Below are positions 1-6,355 of a stretch of DNA of 32,117 nt, piece by piece. How positions within the stretch are numbered: position 1 is the stretch's first letter; each line of letters opens with the position of its first letter. The stretch spans positions 1 to 32,117 of the forward strand of contig JAGPAO010000003.1 in assembly GCA_018063805.1 (NCBI GenBank). The letters are read 5' to 3'. Origin of the DNA: Synergistaceae bacterium (GTDB lineage Bacteria > Synergistota > Synergistia > Synergistales > Synergistaceae). The notes under the pieces are model-generated. The model worked only from the letters and a program-made list of their open reading frames with translations. It ran no database searches and was not told where the DNA came from. The position numbers and the translations under genes are program-made.

Positions 1-513
1 ATCTGAAATGGACTTATACTCCCAACCGGACAACCCGACAAGTTCAATTAATTCCATCGCTTTCTCTTCTCGCAGCAACCGAGAAACTCCCCGCACCTCA
101 AGACCGTACGCGACGTTCCCAAGGACGTTGCGGTGCGACATCAAACCAAACCCCTGAAAAACCATGGACATCTTTGTCCTGCGAATTTCTCTGATTTCTT
201 TTGGGTTCATGGCCATCATATTACGGTTTTCAAATAAAATTTCTCCGGATGTTGCCCTTTGAAGCATGTTGATGCATCTGATAACCGTTGATTTTCCAGA
301 GCCGGAAAGACCGATTAAAACAAAGATCTCACCTTTATTGACCTGAAATGAAACATTATTTACGGCAAGGGTAACTCCCGTCTTGCGCAGTATTTCATTT
401 TTACTCGCTCCATGCTGCATCATTTCTCTGGCTGCCGATTTATTGATGCCAAAAAATTTTGTCACATTTCTGAGGCTCAAAATGCTTGTGCTTTCCTCTG
501 TTTTTTGACTCAT
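1..513 (-). CDS. proV: Glycine betaine/proline-betaine ABC transporter ATP-binding protein (partial, N-terminal 171 residues)
   Basis: This is the ATPase of a betaine-type importer, which would power uptake through the ProW permease at the inner face of the membrane. The visible residues contain Walker A GLSGSGKST (about 68-76), the Q-loop in MVFQGFGLMSHRNV (Q120) and the family stretch NVAYGLEV. The segment before Walker A, with an alpha-helical insert containing SAAREMMQHG, is typical of ProV/OpuAA rather than of general ABC ATPases. The ATG at 513 overlaps the proW stop in an ATGA, so the two are translationally coupled. The signature motif, Walker B and any CBS domains lie beyond the left edge. 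Substrate (betaine rather than choline or carnitine) is inferred from the family. Confidence 0.93.
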   Translation of the reverse strand, partial: MSQKTEESTSILSLRNVTKFFGINKSAAREMMQHGASKNEILRKTGVTLAVNNVSFQVNKGEIFVLIGLSGSGKSTVIRCINMLQRATSGEILFENRNMMAMNPKEIREIRRTKMSMVFQGFGLMSHRNVLGNVAYGLEVRGVSRLLREEKAMELIELVGLSGWEYKSISD

Positions 514-1376
514 CTTCGTCCCTCAATTTTTTTAACAAACCCCTGTGACAAACGATCCATAATAATGGCAATAAAAACGATGGAAATGCCCGGCAGCATG
601 GCCCGTCCCATTTCCGTTCTGTTTGTCGCAAGCAGAATCTCCATGCCAAGTCCATCCGCTCCAATCAACGCGCAGGTAACGACCATTCCCATCGCCATCA
701 TGATCGTCTGATTCACACCGGTCATGATCGTGGGCAAAGCTTGAGGAACTTGTATATTAAAAAGCAATTGCAATCGCGTTGAGCCGAAAGACACCCCTGC
801 CTCCACAACTTCTTTATCCACATGCGCGATCCCATGGCTTGTCATGCGGATCATCGGGACAATGGAATACATCAGGGTTGCAATAACTGCGGGCGTTTTC
901 CCCACGCTAAACAGCATGGCTGCAGGTATTAAATAAACGAAGGTGGGGATGGTCTGCATAAAATCCATCGCAGGTCTCATGATCATAGCAATATGTTTGT
1001 TCGTTGCAACCAGTAACCCTAGAGGAAAACCGAGCAATAGCGCCAAAAAAACGGAGACGGTAATAATACTCAGAGTCTGCAGCATCATTGACCAAAGACC
1101 AAACGCCCCCACTGCAAATAGCATGCCACCGTACAATAGTCCTAATTTTAACTTACCGGTTAACTTATAACCCGCAAAAACAATAAGAAGGATAAACAAC
1201 CACCAAGGTACTACTGTAAAAATAGACTCTATTCCGTTCAACATCCAAACCGTTGCCGTTTTTATCATGCCAAGAGTTTCTCTATGATTACGGCTAAAGG
1301 CTTTGATGGCATCATCCATAGCGGTACCCGGATTTAAAATGAAACTCTCAGGAAATTGTGTGATCCATCCTCTCAT
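510..1376 (-). CDS. proW: Glycine betaine/proline-betaine ABC transporter permease
   Basis: Membrane-spanning subunit of the betaine importer, 288 residues. It has several hydrophobic helices, beginning around residues 55-75 and 80-100. The permease core carries the LALLLGFPLGLL and MDFMQTIPTFVYLIPAAMLF stretches characteristic of ProW/OpuAB. The EAA-like coupling loop is seen around EAGVSFGSTRLQLLFNIQVP, which would contact the ATPase. The start ATG has a GGAGAGG ribosome-binding site 4 nt upstream. The gene lies 126 nt behind proX, with a hairpin in the gap, and overlaps proV by ATGA. The length and the long N-terminal extension before the first helix fit ProW. Confidence 0.93.
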   Translation of the reverse strand: MRGWITQFPESFILNPGTAMDDAIKAFSRNHRETLGMIKTATVWMLNGIESIFTVVPWWLFILLIVFAGYKLTGKLKLGLLYGGMLFAVGAFGLWSMMLQTLSIITVSVFLALLLGFPLGLLVATNKHIAMIMRPAMDFMQTIPTFVYLIPAAMLFSVGKTPAVIATLMYSIVPMIRMTSHGIAHVDKEVVEAGVSFGSTRLQLLFNIQVPQALPTIMTGVNQTIMMAMGMVVTCALIGADGLGMEILLATNRTEMGRAMLPGISIVFIAIIMDRLSQGFVKKIEGRR

Positions 1377-1419
1377 CTAACCTCTCCCATCCTGTTAAAT
1401 CTGCAGCAAAACTGCCTTG

Positions 1420-1471
1420 TATGGAATTGCTTGGTGCCCCTCCTTGTCGGATTACACCCGGCAATTCCATA
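1420..1471 (-). promoter_or_regulatory. Intercistronic hairpin between proX and proW
   Basis: A perfect 11-bp inverted repeat (TATGGAATTGC at 1420-1430, GCAATTCCATA at 1461-1471) flanks a 30-nt loop that can add a further GGTG/CACC pairing. On the transcribed (minus) strand the loop displays ACAAGGAGGGG, which looks like a Shine-Dalgarno sequence with no start codon after it. No U-run follows, so it is not a standard terminator. Hairpins between the binding-protein gene and the membrane genes of ABC operons are known to stabilise the upstream mRNA and give excess binding protein; that role here is inferred. Confidence 0.55.
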
Positions 1472-1502
1472 ATAAAAAAGCAGATTAAATCAAACGTGTT
1501 TT

Positions 1503-2498
1503 CTAAATTTTGCCCAAAGCATCTCGGACTTTTTTTGCATTCTCAGGAACAAGCCATTCGTCCAAAAGCGCATCGTTGTTTTTCAGAAACCAGATCGCAA
1601 CCTTTTCATGGGAATCTCCGCTTTCCTTAATTCGGGCGAGGGCTTTGGAAACAAGTTTCGATCCCGTTTGATATTTAGAGAAAAAAGGGACGAGATCGGG
1701 TGCTTTTTTAGAGAAGTAGCTGCTGCTGACAATGCGCAGGGGCTGTTTGGGAATCTCTGTTCTCCCCTCCTTGTATCCTTTTGGATTATAAGGAGCATCC
1801 TCCAGAAGAATGAGATCTAAATCTCCCGTTACCCATGTGGGTTCGTAACAATAGCCAACCCATGGCTCCCCTAAATTATAGGCGGAGGCAATGGAGGTAA
1901 ATAGGACGGCTTCACTGCCAACCCTAAAATAGTTATAATTTTCGTTTAATTTATAGTGTTTATATTTTTCAAACATTATTTGATCGATCATCCACCCGGG
2001 AATAGCCCCGTAAATTCGTCCTCGCGATGGCTTTTCCGGATCTTTGAATACAGATGCGTATTTTTTTAGATCAGCGACGGTTCTAAGCTTTGGGGCTACC
2101 GCTTTTATTCCCCGTTTGGGATCTCCCTTTATCACATAGCTGGGAACATAGAACCCCTGTGCGCTGTCGGGAACTAAAACACCCAGAGGGATAATTGTCT
2201 TTTCTGATACATCCTTTTGGTAAGTCGCGACATTCTCCGTCCAACTTTCAATATCCAAGTCGACATCACCGATGATCATTGCCTGCCAGTTAAGATTAGA
2301 TGAACCGGTAGAATACCTTACCTTATAACCGTCAAAACCATTTTCAACGATAAACTTAGCCACAGCATTGTGAAAAAGCTGGCTATCCCACTGGTTATTA
2401 GAAAATACGATCGTTTTTTGTGCCGAGGCAGTGGAAACTGGGGAAAATGCAAGAAACAAGAAAAGCAAGAGGGGGAAAATAAACGTTCTCCGTGTCAT
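1503..2498 (-). CDS. proX: Glycine betaine/proline-betaine ABC transporter substrate-binding protein
   Basis: Extracytoplasmic binding protein of 331 residues that captures betaine-type osmolytes for ProWV. A Sec signal peptide is clear: MTRR, a Leu/Phe-rich core, then cleavage after STASA near residue 26. There is no lipobox Cys. The mature part has the OpuAC-family layout with several Trp (NNQWDS, LNWQAM, ESWTEN, GEPWVGYCYEPTWV), which in this family build the aromatic cage around the quaternary ammonium. A GGAAGGAG ribosome-binding site precedes the ATG. It is the first gene of the proXWV operon, behind a promoter at 2801-2829 and a leader of about 300 nt. Glycine betaine is the most likely ligand, but choline or carnitine cannot be excluded. 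Confidence 0.92.
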   Translation of the reverse strand: MTRRTFIFPLLLFLFLAFSPVSTASAQKTIVFSNNQWDSQLFHNAVAKFIVENGFDGYKVRYSTGSSNLNWQAMIIGDVDLDIESWTENVATYQKDVSEKTIIPLGVLVPDSAQGFYVPSYVIKGDPKRGIKAVAPKLRTVADLKKYASVFKDPEKPSRGRIYGAIPGWMIDQIMFEKYKHYKLNENYNYFRVGSEAVLFTSIASAYNLGEPWVGYCYEPTWVTGDLDLILLEDAPYNPKGYKEGRTEIPKQPLRIVSSSYFSKKAPDLVPFFSKYQTGSKLVSKALARIKESGDSHEKVAIWFLKNNDALLDEWLVPENAKKVRDALGKI

Positions 2499-2800
2499 GA
2501 ATGAAACACTCCTTCCTTGGCATTTGAATTAAAAAATCAAATACCGTTGATACAAATATAAGTGAACTCGTTACAACGCAGCACATTCTGAATTTTTGAT
2601 CATCGCAACACCTCCCCCTATACACTCACATCTGTATATACGATGAAACAGATGAGGCAAGGCAAACAGAGCATTATAAAAAGAAATAAATCAAACGAAT
2701 ATTACTAAGAAGAATTCCATAAAATAGTCAGAAAAACGCTGAAAAAACGATTAACGGGGCAACTTCATCCCAATCCGCATTCCAAATGAACCTTAATTTT
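2499..2800 (-). promoter_or_regulatory. Long 5' leader of proXWV with a hairpin
   Basis: This stretch without a normal gene lies between the best proX promoter (2801-2829) and the proX ATG. It holds a 7-bp inverted repeat (CATCTGT at 2629-2635, ACAGATG at 2648-2654), a possible 10-codon leader ORF (2571-2603) with a strong ribosome-binding site, and a second TATAAT box on the minus strand at 2673-2678 that could be an internal promoter. I recognise no known riboswitch class. Whether it regulates proXWV is inference. Confidence 0.4.
2571..2603 (-). CDS. Possible 10-residue leader peptide upstream of proX
   Basis: An ATG at 2603 opens a 10-codon ORF (MIKNSECAAL, then TAA). In front is GGGGGAGGTG, 5 nt from the ATG and better than the proX ribosome-binding site. 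The ORF ends about 70 nt before proX. It matches no leader peptide known to me and contains no run of one amino acid that would suggest classical attenuation. It may be a chance ORF; the strong ribosome-binding site is the only reason for listing it. Confidence 0.25.
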   Translation of the reverse strand: MIKNSECAAL

Positions 2801-2829
2801 ATTTTAGGAGAGCGAAACAAGGATGTCAA
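2801..2829 (-). promoter_or_regulatory. Sigma-70-type promoter for proXWV
   Basis: On the minus strand TTGACA (2824-2829) is followed after exactly 17 nt by TAAAAT (2801-2806). This is near consensus and points at proX. It lies in the gap just downstream of the veg stop codon, so proXWV would start independently of veg. Confidence 0.65.
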
Positions 2830-2874
2830 GTTATAAGGGATGCATTATTGGTTCACTAAAATAACGTTAGCTGG

Positions 2875-3120
2875 CTACCCGAGCTTAAAACCGCTTGATA
2901 AAATTTCCAATTCAACTTCCTTTGTTAGAACATCAGCGTAACTAAAAGAAACCGTGCTGTTTTGTGACTCGACGTACATCGTAAACAAACTTGGATAGGC
3001 ATCTAAAATAACCCCGTGCCGCTCCTCCATCTTCCTGCGCCCATTCATCGCACGATAAAAAACTCGGGATCCTTTGTGTAACTGAACCTGCTCGCGAATA
3101 ACGGTCAAGCTTACAGCCAT
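2875..3120 (-). CDS. veg: Veg family protein (DUF1021)
   Basis: Small 81-residue protein. The core motif GRRKMEERHGVILDAYPSLF, followed by VSFSYADVLTKEVEL, matches Bacillus subtilis Veg, where the corresponding parts read [20 protein letters not shown] and SYSYADILTETVEL. Veg is a small, highly expressed cytoplasmic protein linked in Bacillus to biofilm gene expression; its biochemical activity is not settled. The reading frame can be extended to a GTG at 3141, but the ATG at 3120 is chosen because GGGGTG sits 6 nt before it and it gives the family length. It has its own promoter at 3155-3183. Family assignment is firm; role here is inferred only from homology. Confidence 0.85.
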   Translation of the reverse strand: MAVSLTVIREQVQLHKGSRVFYRAMNGRRKMEERHGVILDAYPSLFTMYVESQNSTVSFSYADVLTKEVELEILSSGFKLG

Positions 3121-3154
3121 TCTTGTCACCCCAGCAATCACTTATAATAGTTTT

Positions 3155-3183
3155 ATTATACATCAAAAAAAACAAAAACACAA
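3155..3183 (-). promoter_or_regulatory. Promoter of veg
   Basis: On the minus strand TTGTGT (3178-3183), 17 nt, then a perfect TATAAT (3155-3160), about 30 nt before the veg ATG. The -35 box lies inside the stem of the upstream gene's terminator, so terminator and promoter share DNA. Confidence 0.7.
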
Positions 3184-3221
3184 GCTTTTACTGCTTTGTC
3201 GCAGTGAAAGCTTGTGTTTTT
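3174..3221 (-). terminator. Rho-independent terminator after the GntR gene
   Basis: Two 21-nt arms (3174-3194 and 3201-3221) pair with a single mismatch around a 6-nt loop. The arms end in A5/T5, giving a U-run on the minus strand. It is placed 80 nt behind the GntR stop. The symmetry means it could also act on plus-strand transcripts. Confidence 0.75.
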
Positions 3222-3299
3222 CTTGGTAAAAACAGATGTTTGGCACTATTTTTTCAAAAAAAACTTATGGAATTTTTCGCCGGAAATATACCGTAATCA

Positions 3300-3944
3300 T
3301 TAAACAATCCCTAAACCAACGAGCGCCAGAGAAACATGCTCCTCCGTCAGAGCAATACACCGCTGCTCATTGCGTTGTCGCAGGGCCTCTAAAATACGAC
3401 AGTGCTCATCCAAACTTGGGTTATTGGCAAAATCAAAAAAACGCTCAAAAAAGACCATATAGATAAAAGTTTTTGAGAGGATGTCCGCGACATAGCTGCA
3501 AAGAACAGCGTTGCCCGCCGCCTCGGCTATCGTGAGGTGAAATAAAGAATTAACCTCAAGGTAGCGCTCAATATCCCTATCTTTAAACACCGCGCGCTCT
3601 GTTTCTATCGTATCTTCAAGACGCGCCAAAAATAAAGAGGTTACGTTGGACACAGCCATTGAAATACTCCATGATTCTAATCGGCTCCGAACAGCATAAG
3701 CATCTACTACCTCCTTTTTTGTAGGAGACGCGACCCACACACCGCTATTTGGAACAAGATAAACAAAACCATCATTACTTAAACGCCTTAAAGCCTCTCT
3801 AACAGGAGTACGGCTTACCAGAAGCTGTTCTGCAAGCCCGATCTCGGAAAGCCGCTGCCCGGCTCTCAGTTCTTTTATCAAAATCATTTTTTTTATCTGA
3901 TGGTACGTCGAATCGACAACACTTGAGTGATGCTGGGTCATCAT
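3300..3944 (-). CDS. GntR family transcriptional regulator, FCD (FadR-like) type
   Basis: DNA-binding repressor or activator of 214 residues. Residues about 10-75 form the GntR winged helix, with ELRAGQRLSEIGLAEQLLVS and the hallmark SRTPVREALRRLSNDGFV. The remainder is an all-helical FCD effector domain with the spaced His residues (SLFHLTIAEAAGN, DEHCRILEALRQ, EEHVSL) that often bind a metal and an organic acid. It is divergent from the P-protein-like operon starting at 4190 and shares a 245-nt intergenic region containing both promoters and several palindromes. It is therefore very likely the local regulator of that operon. The effector is unknown; an amino acid or carboxylate intermediate of the pathway is a reasonable guess. 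Confidence 0.9.
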   Translation of the reverse strand: MMTQHHSSVVDSTYHQIKKMILIKELRAGQRLSEIGLAEQLLVSRTPVREALRRLSNDGFVYLVPNSGVWVASPTKKEVVDAYAVRSRLESWSISMAVSNVTSLFLARLEDTIETERAVFKDRDIERYLEVNSLFHLTIAEAAGNAVLCSYVADILSKTFIYMVFFERFFDFANNPSLDEHCRILEALRQRNEQRCIALTEEHVSLALVGLGIV

Positions 3945-3966
3945 TCATGCCCCTTCCGTTCTTTAC

Positions 3967-3980
3967 TTGTTTAACGACAA
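3967..3980. promoter_or_regulatory. Candidate GntR operator near its own start site
   Basis: TTGT-N6-ACAA is an inverted repeat just downstream of the putative GntR promoter, near the transcript start. FCD-type GntR proteins commonly bind TNGT/ACNA dyads, so this is a candidate autoregulatory site. The half sites are short and could occur by chance. Confidence 0.35.
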
Positions 3981-3987
3981 CTAGAGT

Positions 3988-4016
3988 AGTTTACATTCAC
4001 AGCGAATACTTCGCAA
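3988..4016 (-). promoter_or_regulatory. Candidate promoter of the GntR gene
   Basis: On the minus strand TTGCGA (4011-4016), 17 nt, TAAACT (3988-3993). Inside the spacer is a perfect palindrome GCGAA-TAC-TTCGC (4002-4014), which could be a further regulator site. Confidence 0.45.
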
Positions 4017-4118
4017 TGCATTCTCTTAGCATCAAATAAAAACAACACATAACCAGCATATAAATACTGAATAAAATCATCGTTCCCAAAAGTAGCGGCA
4101 TCAAATTTTCAAAAACAC

Positions 4119-4147
4119 TTGACATCTAGTATTTTATTTCTTATTAT
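4119..4147 (+). promoter_or_regulatory. Promoter of the P-protein-like operon
   Basis: A perfect TTGACA (4119-4124), 17-nt spacer and TATTAT (4142-4147), 43 nt before the first ATG of the operon. This is the strongest plus-strand promoter in the window. The predicted start falls within the palindrome at 4151-4162. Confidence 0.8.
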
Positions 4148-4150
4148 TCA

Positions 4151-4162
4151 ATTGGATACAAT
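4151..4162. promoter_or_regulatory. Candidate GntR operator over the operon start site
   Basis: ATTGGATACAAT is a 12-nt imperfect palindrome (ATTG-GATA-CAAT), one change from the TTGTATACAA dyad typical of FCD-type GntR regulators. It sits directly behind the -10 box, where a bound repressor would block initiation. Assignment to the divergent GntR protein is inference from position and motif. Confidence 0.5.
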
Positions 4163-4189
4163 GAATACAACATTCTGGAGGTGCACCCT

Positions 4190-4957
4190 ATGGATTGGGA
4201 ATTATCCTTTGGTCTAAAAGGTAAGGTCATCATCGTAACAGGTGCCGCATCAGGTATAGGGAAAGGTTGTGCGGAGTTTTTATCATCACTGGGAGCAAGC
4301 ATTGCCATATGGGATTTCGATCGGGCAAAAGGAGAAAAAACAGTCTCGGAAATTGGAAACAACGCAATTTTTGTTGAATGCAATATCACATCAGAGGAGA
4401 GTTGCCGATCAGCAACCGCAAAAACTATGCAGCAATACGGCTCTATTTTTGGACTTGTCAATTGCGCCGGCGTTATTCGCCGCAAGGATGTAACAGAACT
4501 TGAAGAGAAGGACTGGGATATTGTTCTTGATGTCGGTTTAAAGGGCGCTTACCTCGCATCCAAATATGTTGTCCCGGAGCTGATCAAAAATGGAGGCGGA
4601 AGCATCGTAAATATCGGTTCCGGATGGGGTATCAAAGGAGGGCCTAAGGCCGTAGCCTATTGCGCCGCAAAGGGCGGGATTGTAAACCTAACTCGCGCAA
4701 TGGCTATTGATCACGGATCGCAAAACATCAGGGTAAACTGCGTCTGTCCCGGAGACGTGGATACTCCCCTTCTTCGCGATGAAGCACGCCAATTGGGTTA
4801 CGATTTGGACAAGTGGCTCGCAGAAAGCGCCGATCGCCCCTTGGGGCGTTTGGGAACGCCCTTGGATATAGCCAAAGCAGTGTATTTTTTTATGAGCGAT
4901 CTCTCCTCATGGGCAAGCGGATCTAATTTAGTCATCGATGGAGGTGGCACGGCATGA
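4190..4957 (+). CDS. SDR family oxidoreductase (first gene of the P-protein-like operon)
   Basis: Classical short-chain dehydrogenase of 255 residues, expected to oxidise or reduce a hydroxyl/keto group with a nicotinamide cofactor. Visible features are the TGAASGIG nucleotide loop (17-24), Asp42 at the end of the second strand (favours NAD over NADP), NCAG (91-94), Ser144, the YCAAK catalytic motif (Tyr157, Lys161) and RVNCVCPGDVDTP. It resembles 3-oxoacyl-ACP-reductase-like and sugar/hydroxy-acid dehydrogenases, so substrate cannot be read from sequence. The frame extends to a GTG at 4181, but that GTG is part of the GGAGGTG ribosome-binding site, so the ATG at 4190 is used. The stop overlaps the next start (ATGA). 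Context suggests a catabolic dehydrogenase for the substrate or product of the downstream PLP enzyme. Confidence 0.9.
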   Translation: MDWELSFGLKGKVIIVTGAASGIGKGCAEFLSSLGASIAIWDFDRAKGEKTVSEIGNNAIFVECNITSEESCRSATAKTMQQYGSIFGLVNCAGVIRRKDVTELEEKDWDIVLDVGLKGAYLASKYVVPELIKNGGGSIVNIGSGWGIKGGPKAVAYCAAKGGIVNLTRAMAIDHGSQNIRVNCVCPGDVDTPLLRDEARQLGYDLDKWLAESADRPLGRLGTPLDIAKAVYFFMSDLSSWASGSNLVIDGGGTA

Positions 4958-6339
4958 GCATGTTGAATCATCCCTATATTCCAAACTCGGATCCCGCCAT
5001 TCAGGCAAAAATGCTCGAAGAAATCGGAGCATCTTGTATCGAAGATTTCTTCAAGTGTATTCCTCAAGAATTACGATTCAAAGAGAAATTGGATATTCCG
5101 GCCCCTATTCTCTCTGAAGCCGATTTAAAACGCCACGTTGAGGGCATCTTGTCCAAGAATCAAACGAGCAATGAAATGCTCTCCTTCCTTGGCGGAGGGT
5201 GCTGGAATCACCATGTACCCGCAATATGCGATGAAATCAACGGCAGATCAGAGTTTCTAACCGCATACGCAGGCGACCCCTATGAAGACCACGGACGTTT
5301 TCAGGCTTTATTTGAATACGCCAGCATGATGGCAATACTTCTTGAGACGGATGTCGTTAATATCCCCACTTACGACGGATCTCAAGCTGCGGGAACGTCG
5401 CTGCGGATTGCGTGCCGCATTACAGGCAGAAACCACGTCCTCGTCTCAGAACACACAAACCCCGATCGGCTTAAAGTCATTAAAACATATCTGGAACCTC
5501 AAATCCAAGTCACAACCGTCGCTTGCGATCCTCGCACAGGAGATGTGGACATGGATGACCTGAACAAAAAAATTTCCGAGACGATCGCCGCCGTTTACAT
5601 TGAAAATCCTTCGTTCTTGGGAAATATCTCCGTGAAAGGACAGGAGATGGCGGACGCGATCCACGATAAAAAGGGGCTCTTTATCGTTTTTACAGATCCT
5701 ACATCCCTGGGAACGCTTACCCCCCCCAGCCGATATGGCGCAGATTTAACGTGCGGCGAAATTCAACCCTTGGGAATTCATATGCACTACGGCGGCGGAC
5801 GCGGCGGCTTTATTGCCAGCGCAGATCGGGAGGATTTCGTTCTGGAGTACCCCTCTCGCCTCTTTGGAATCGCGCCCACCTCTAAAAAAGAATGGGGTTT
5901 TGGCGACGTTGCCTGGGAACGCACCTCTTTTGCAAAGCGTGAAGAGGCAAAGGAATTTGTCGGAACAGCGGCGGCGCTCTGGGGAATCACCGCAGGCGTT
6001 TACCTCGCCTCTATGGGACCCAAAGGGATGCAGGAACTGAGCACGGGGCTGATGCAACGATCCTGCTACCTCGCTCAAAAAATATCCGCACTTCCCGGTG
6101 TGAAACTGCCCTTCCGCAATGGCATCTGCTTCAAAGAATTCGTCGTCAACTTTGACGGAACAAATAAAAGAGTAGCGCAGATCAACAAGGTTCTTCTGGA
6201 TCGTGGGATTTTCGGCGGGCACGATCTTTCCGGGGATTTCCCTCAACTGGGCCAGAGCGCCCTTTATTCCGTTACAGAGGGGCATACGCAAGCGGATTTA
6301 GATCAGCTTGTTTCCGCACTCTCGCAGATTCTTGTGTAG
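4954..6339 (+). CDS. Glycine decarboxylase P-protein subunit 1-like (GcvPA family), divergent
   Basis: 461-residue protein with the fold signature of the N-terminal half of the glycine cleavage P-protein. Recognisable landmarks are MLSFLGGGCWNHHVPA (about 75-90), RSEFLTAY (98-105), FEYASMMAILLETDVVN and TYDGSQA (139-145), then GEIQPLGI. In true GcvPA the segment after FxTAY reads TPYQxExSQG, and GExQSLGxxxxFGGPxxGxFA follows later. Here these are AGDPYEDHG and GEIQPLGIHMHYGGGRGGFIA, so residues lining the substrate and lipoyl pocket differ. It should pair with the following gene as an alpha/beta PLP enzyme. It is translationally coupled to the SDR by ATGA and ends 16 nt before the next ATG. 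Annotating it as glycine dehydrogenase would be automatic but probably imprecise: no gcvH or gcvT is nearby. Confidence 0.8.
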   Translation: MSMLNHPYIPNSDPAIQAKMLEEIGASCIEDFFKCIPQELRFKEKLDIPAPILSEADLKRHVEGILSKNQTSNEMLSFLGGGCWNHHVPAICDEINGRSEFLTAYAGDPYEDHGRFQALFEYASMMAILLETDVVNIPTYDGSQAAGTSLRIACRITGRNHVLVSEHTNPDRLKVIKTYLEPQIQVTTVACDPRTGDVDMDDLNKKISETIAAVYIENPSFLGNISVKGQEMADAIHDKKGLFIVFTDPTSLGTLTPPSRYGADLTCGEIQPLGIHMHYGGGRGGFIASADREDFVLEYPSRLFGIAPTSKKEWGFGDVAWERTSFAKREEAKEFVGTAAALWGITAGVYLASMGPKGMQELSTGLMQRSCYLAQKISALPGVKLPFRNGICFKEFVVNFDGTNKRVAQINKVLLDRGIFGGHDLSGDFPQLGQSALYSVTEGHTQADLDQLVSALSQILV

Positions 6340-6355
6340 ATTGGAGGATGACATT

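Noticed and set aside
2398-2625. 75-codon minus-strand frame covering the proX leader and start
   Set aside because: It overlaps the proX signal peptide in another frame, starts at a GTG without a ribosome-binding site of its own and has no recognisable feature.
4148-4189. Glycine riboswitch upstream of the P-protein-like operon
   Set aside because: The expected leader is only about 35 nt, too short for even one glycine aptamer.
5746-6291. Antisense open frame of 181 codons opposite the GcvPA-like gene
   Set aside because: It lies wholly within a well-supported gene, has no ribosome-binding site of note and its translation looks like a mirror of the real codon use.
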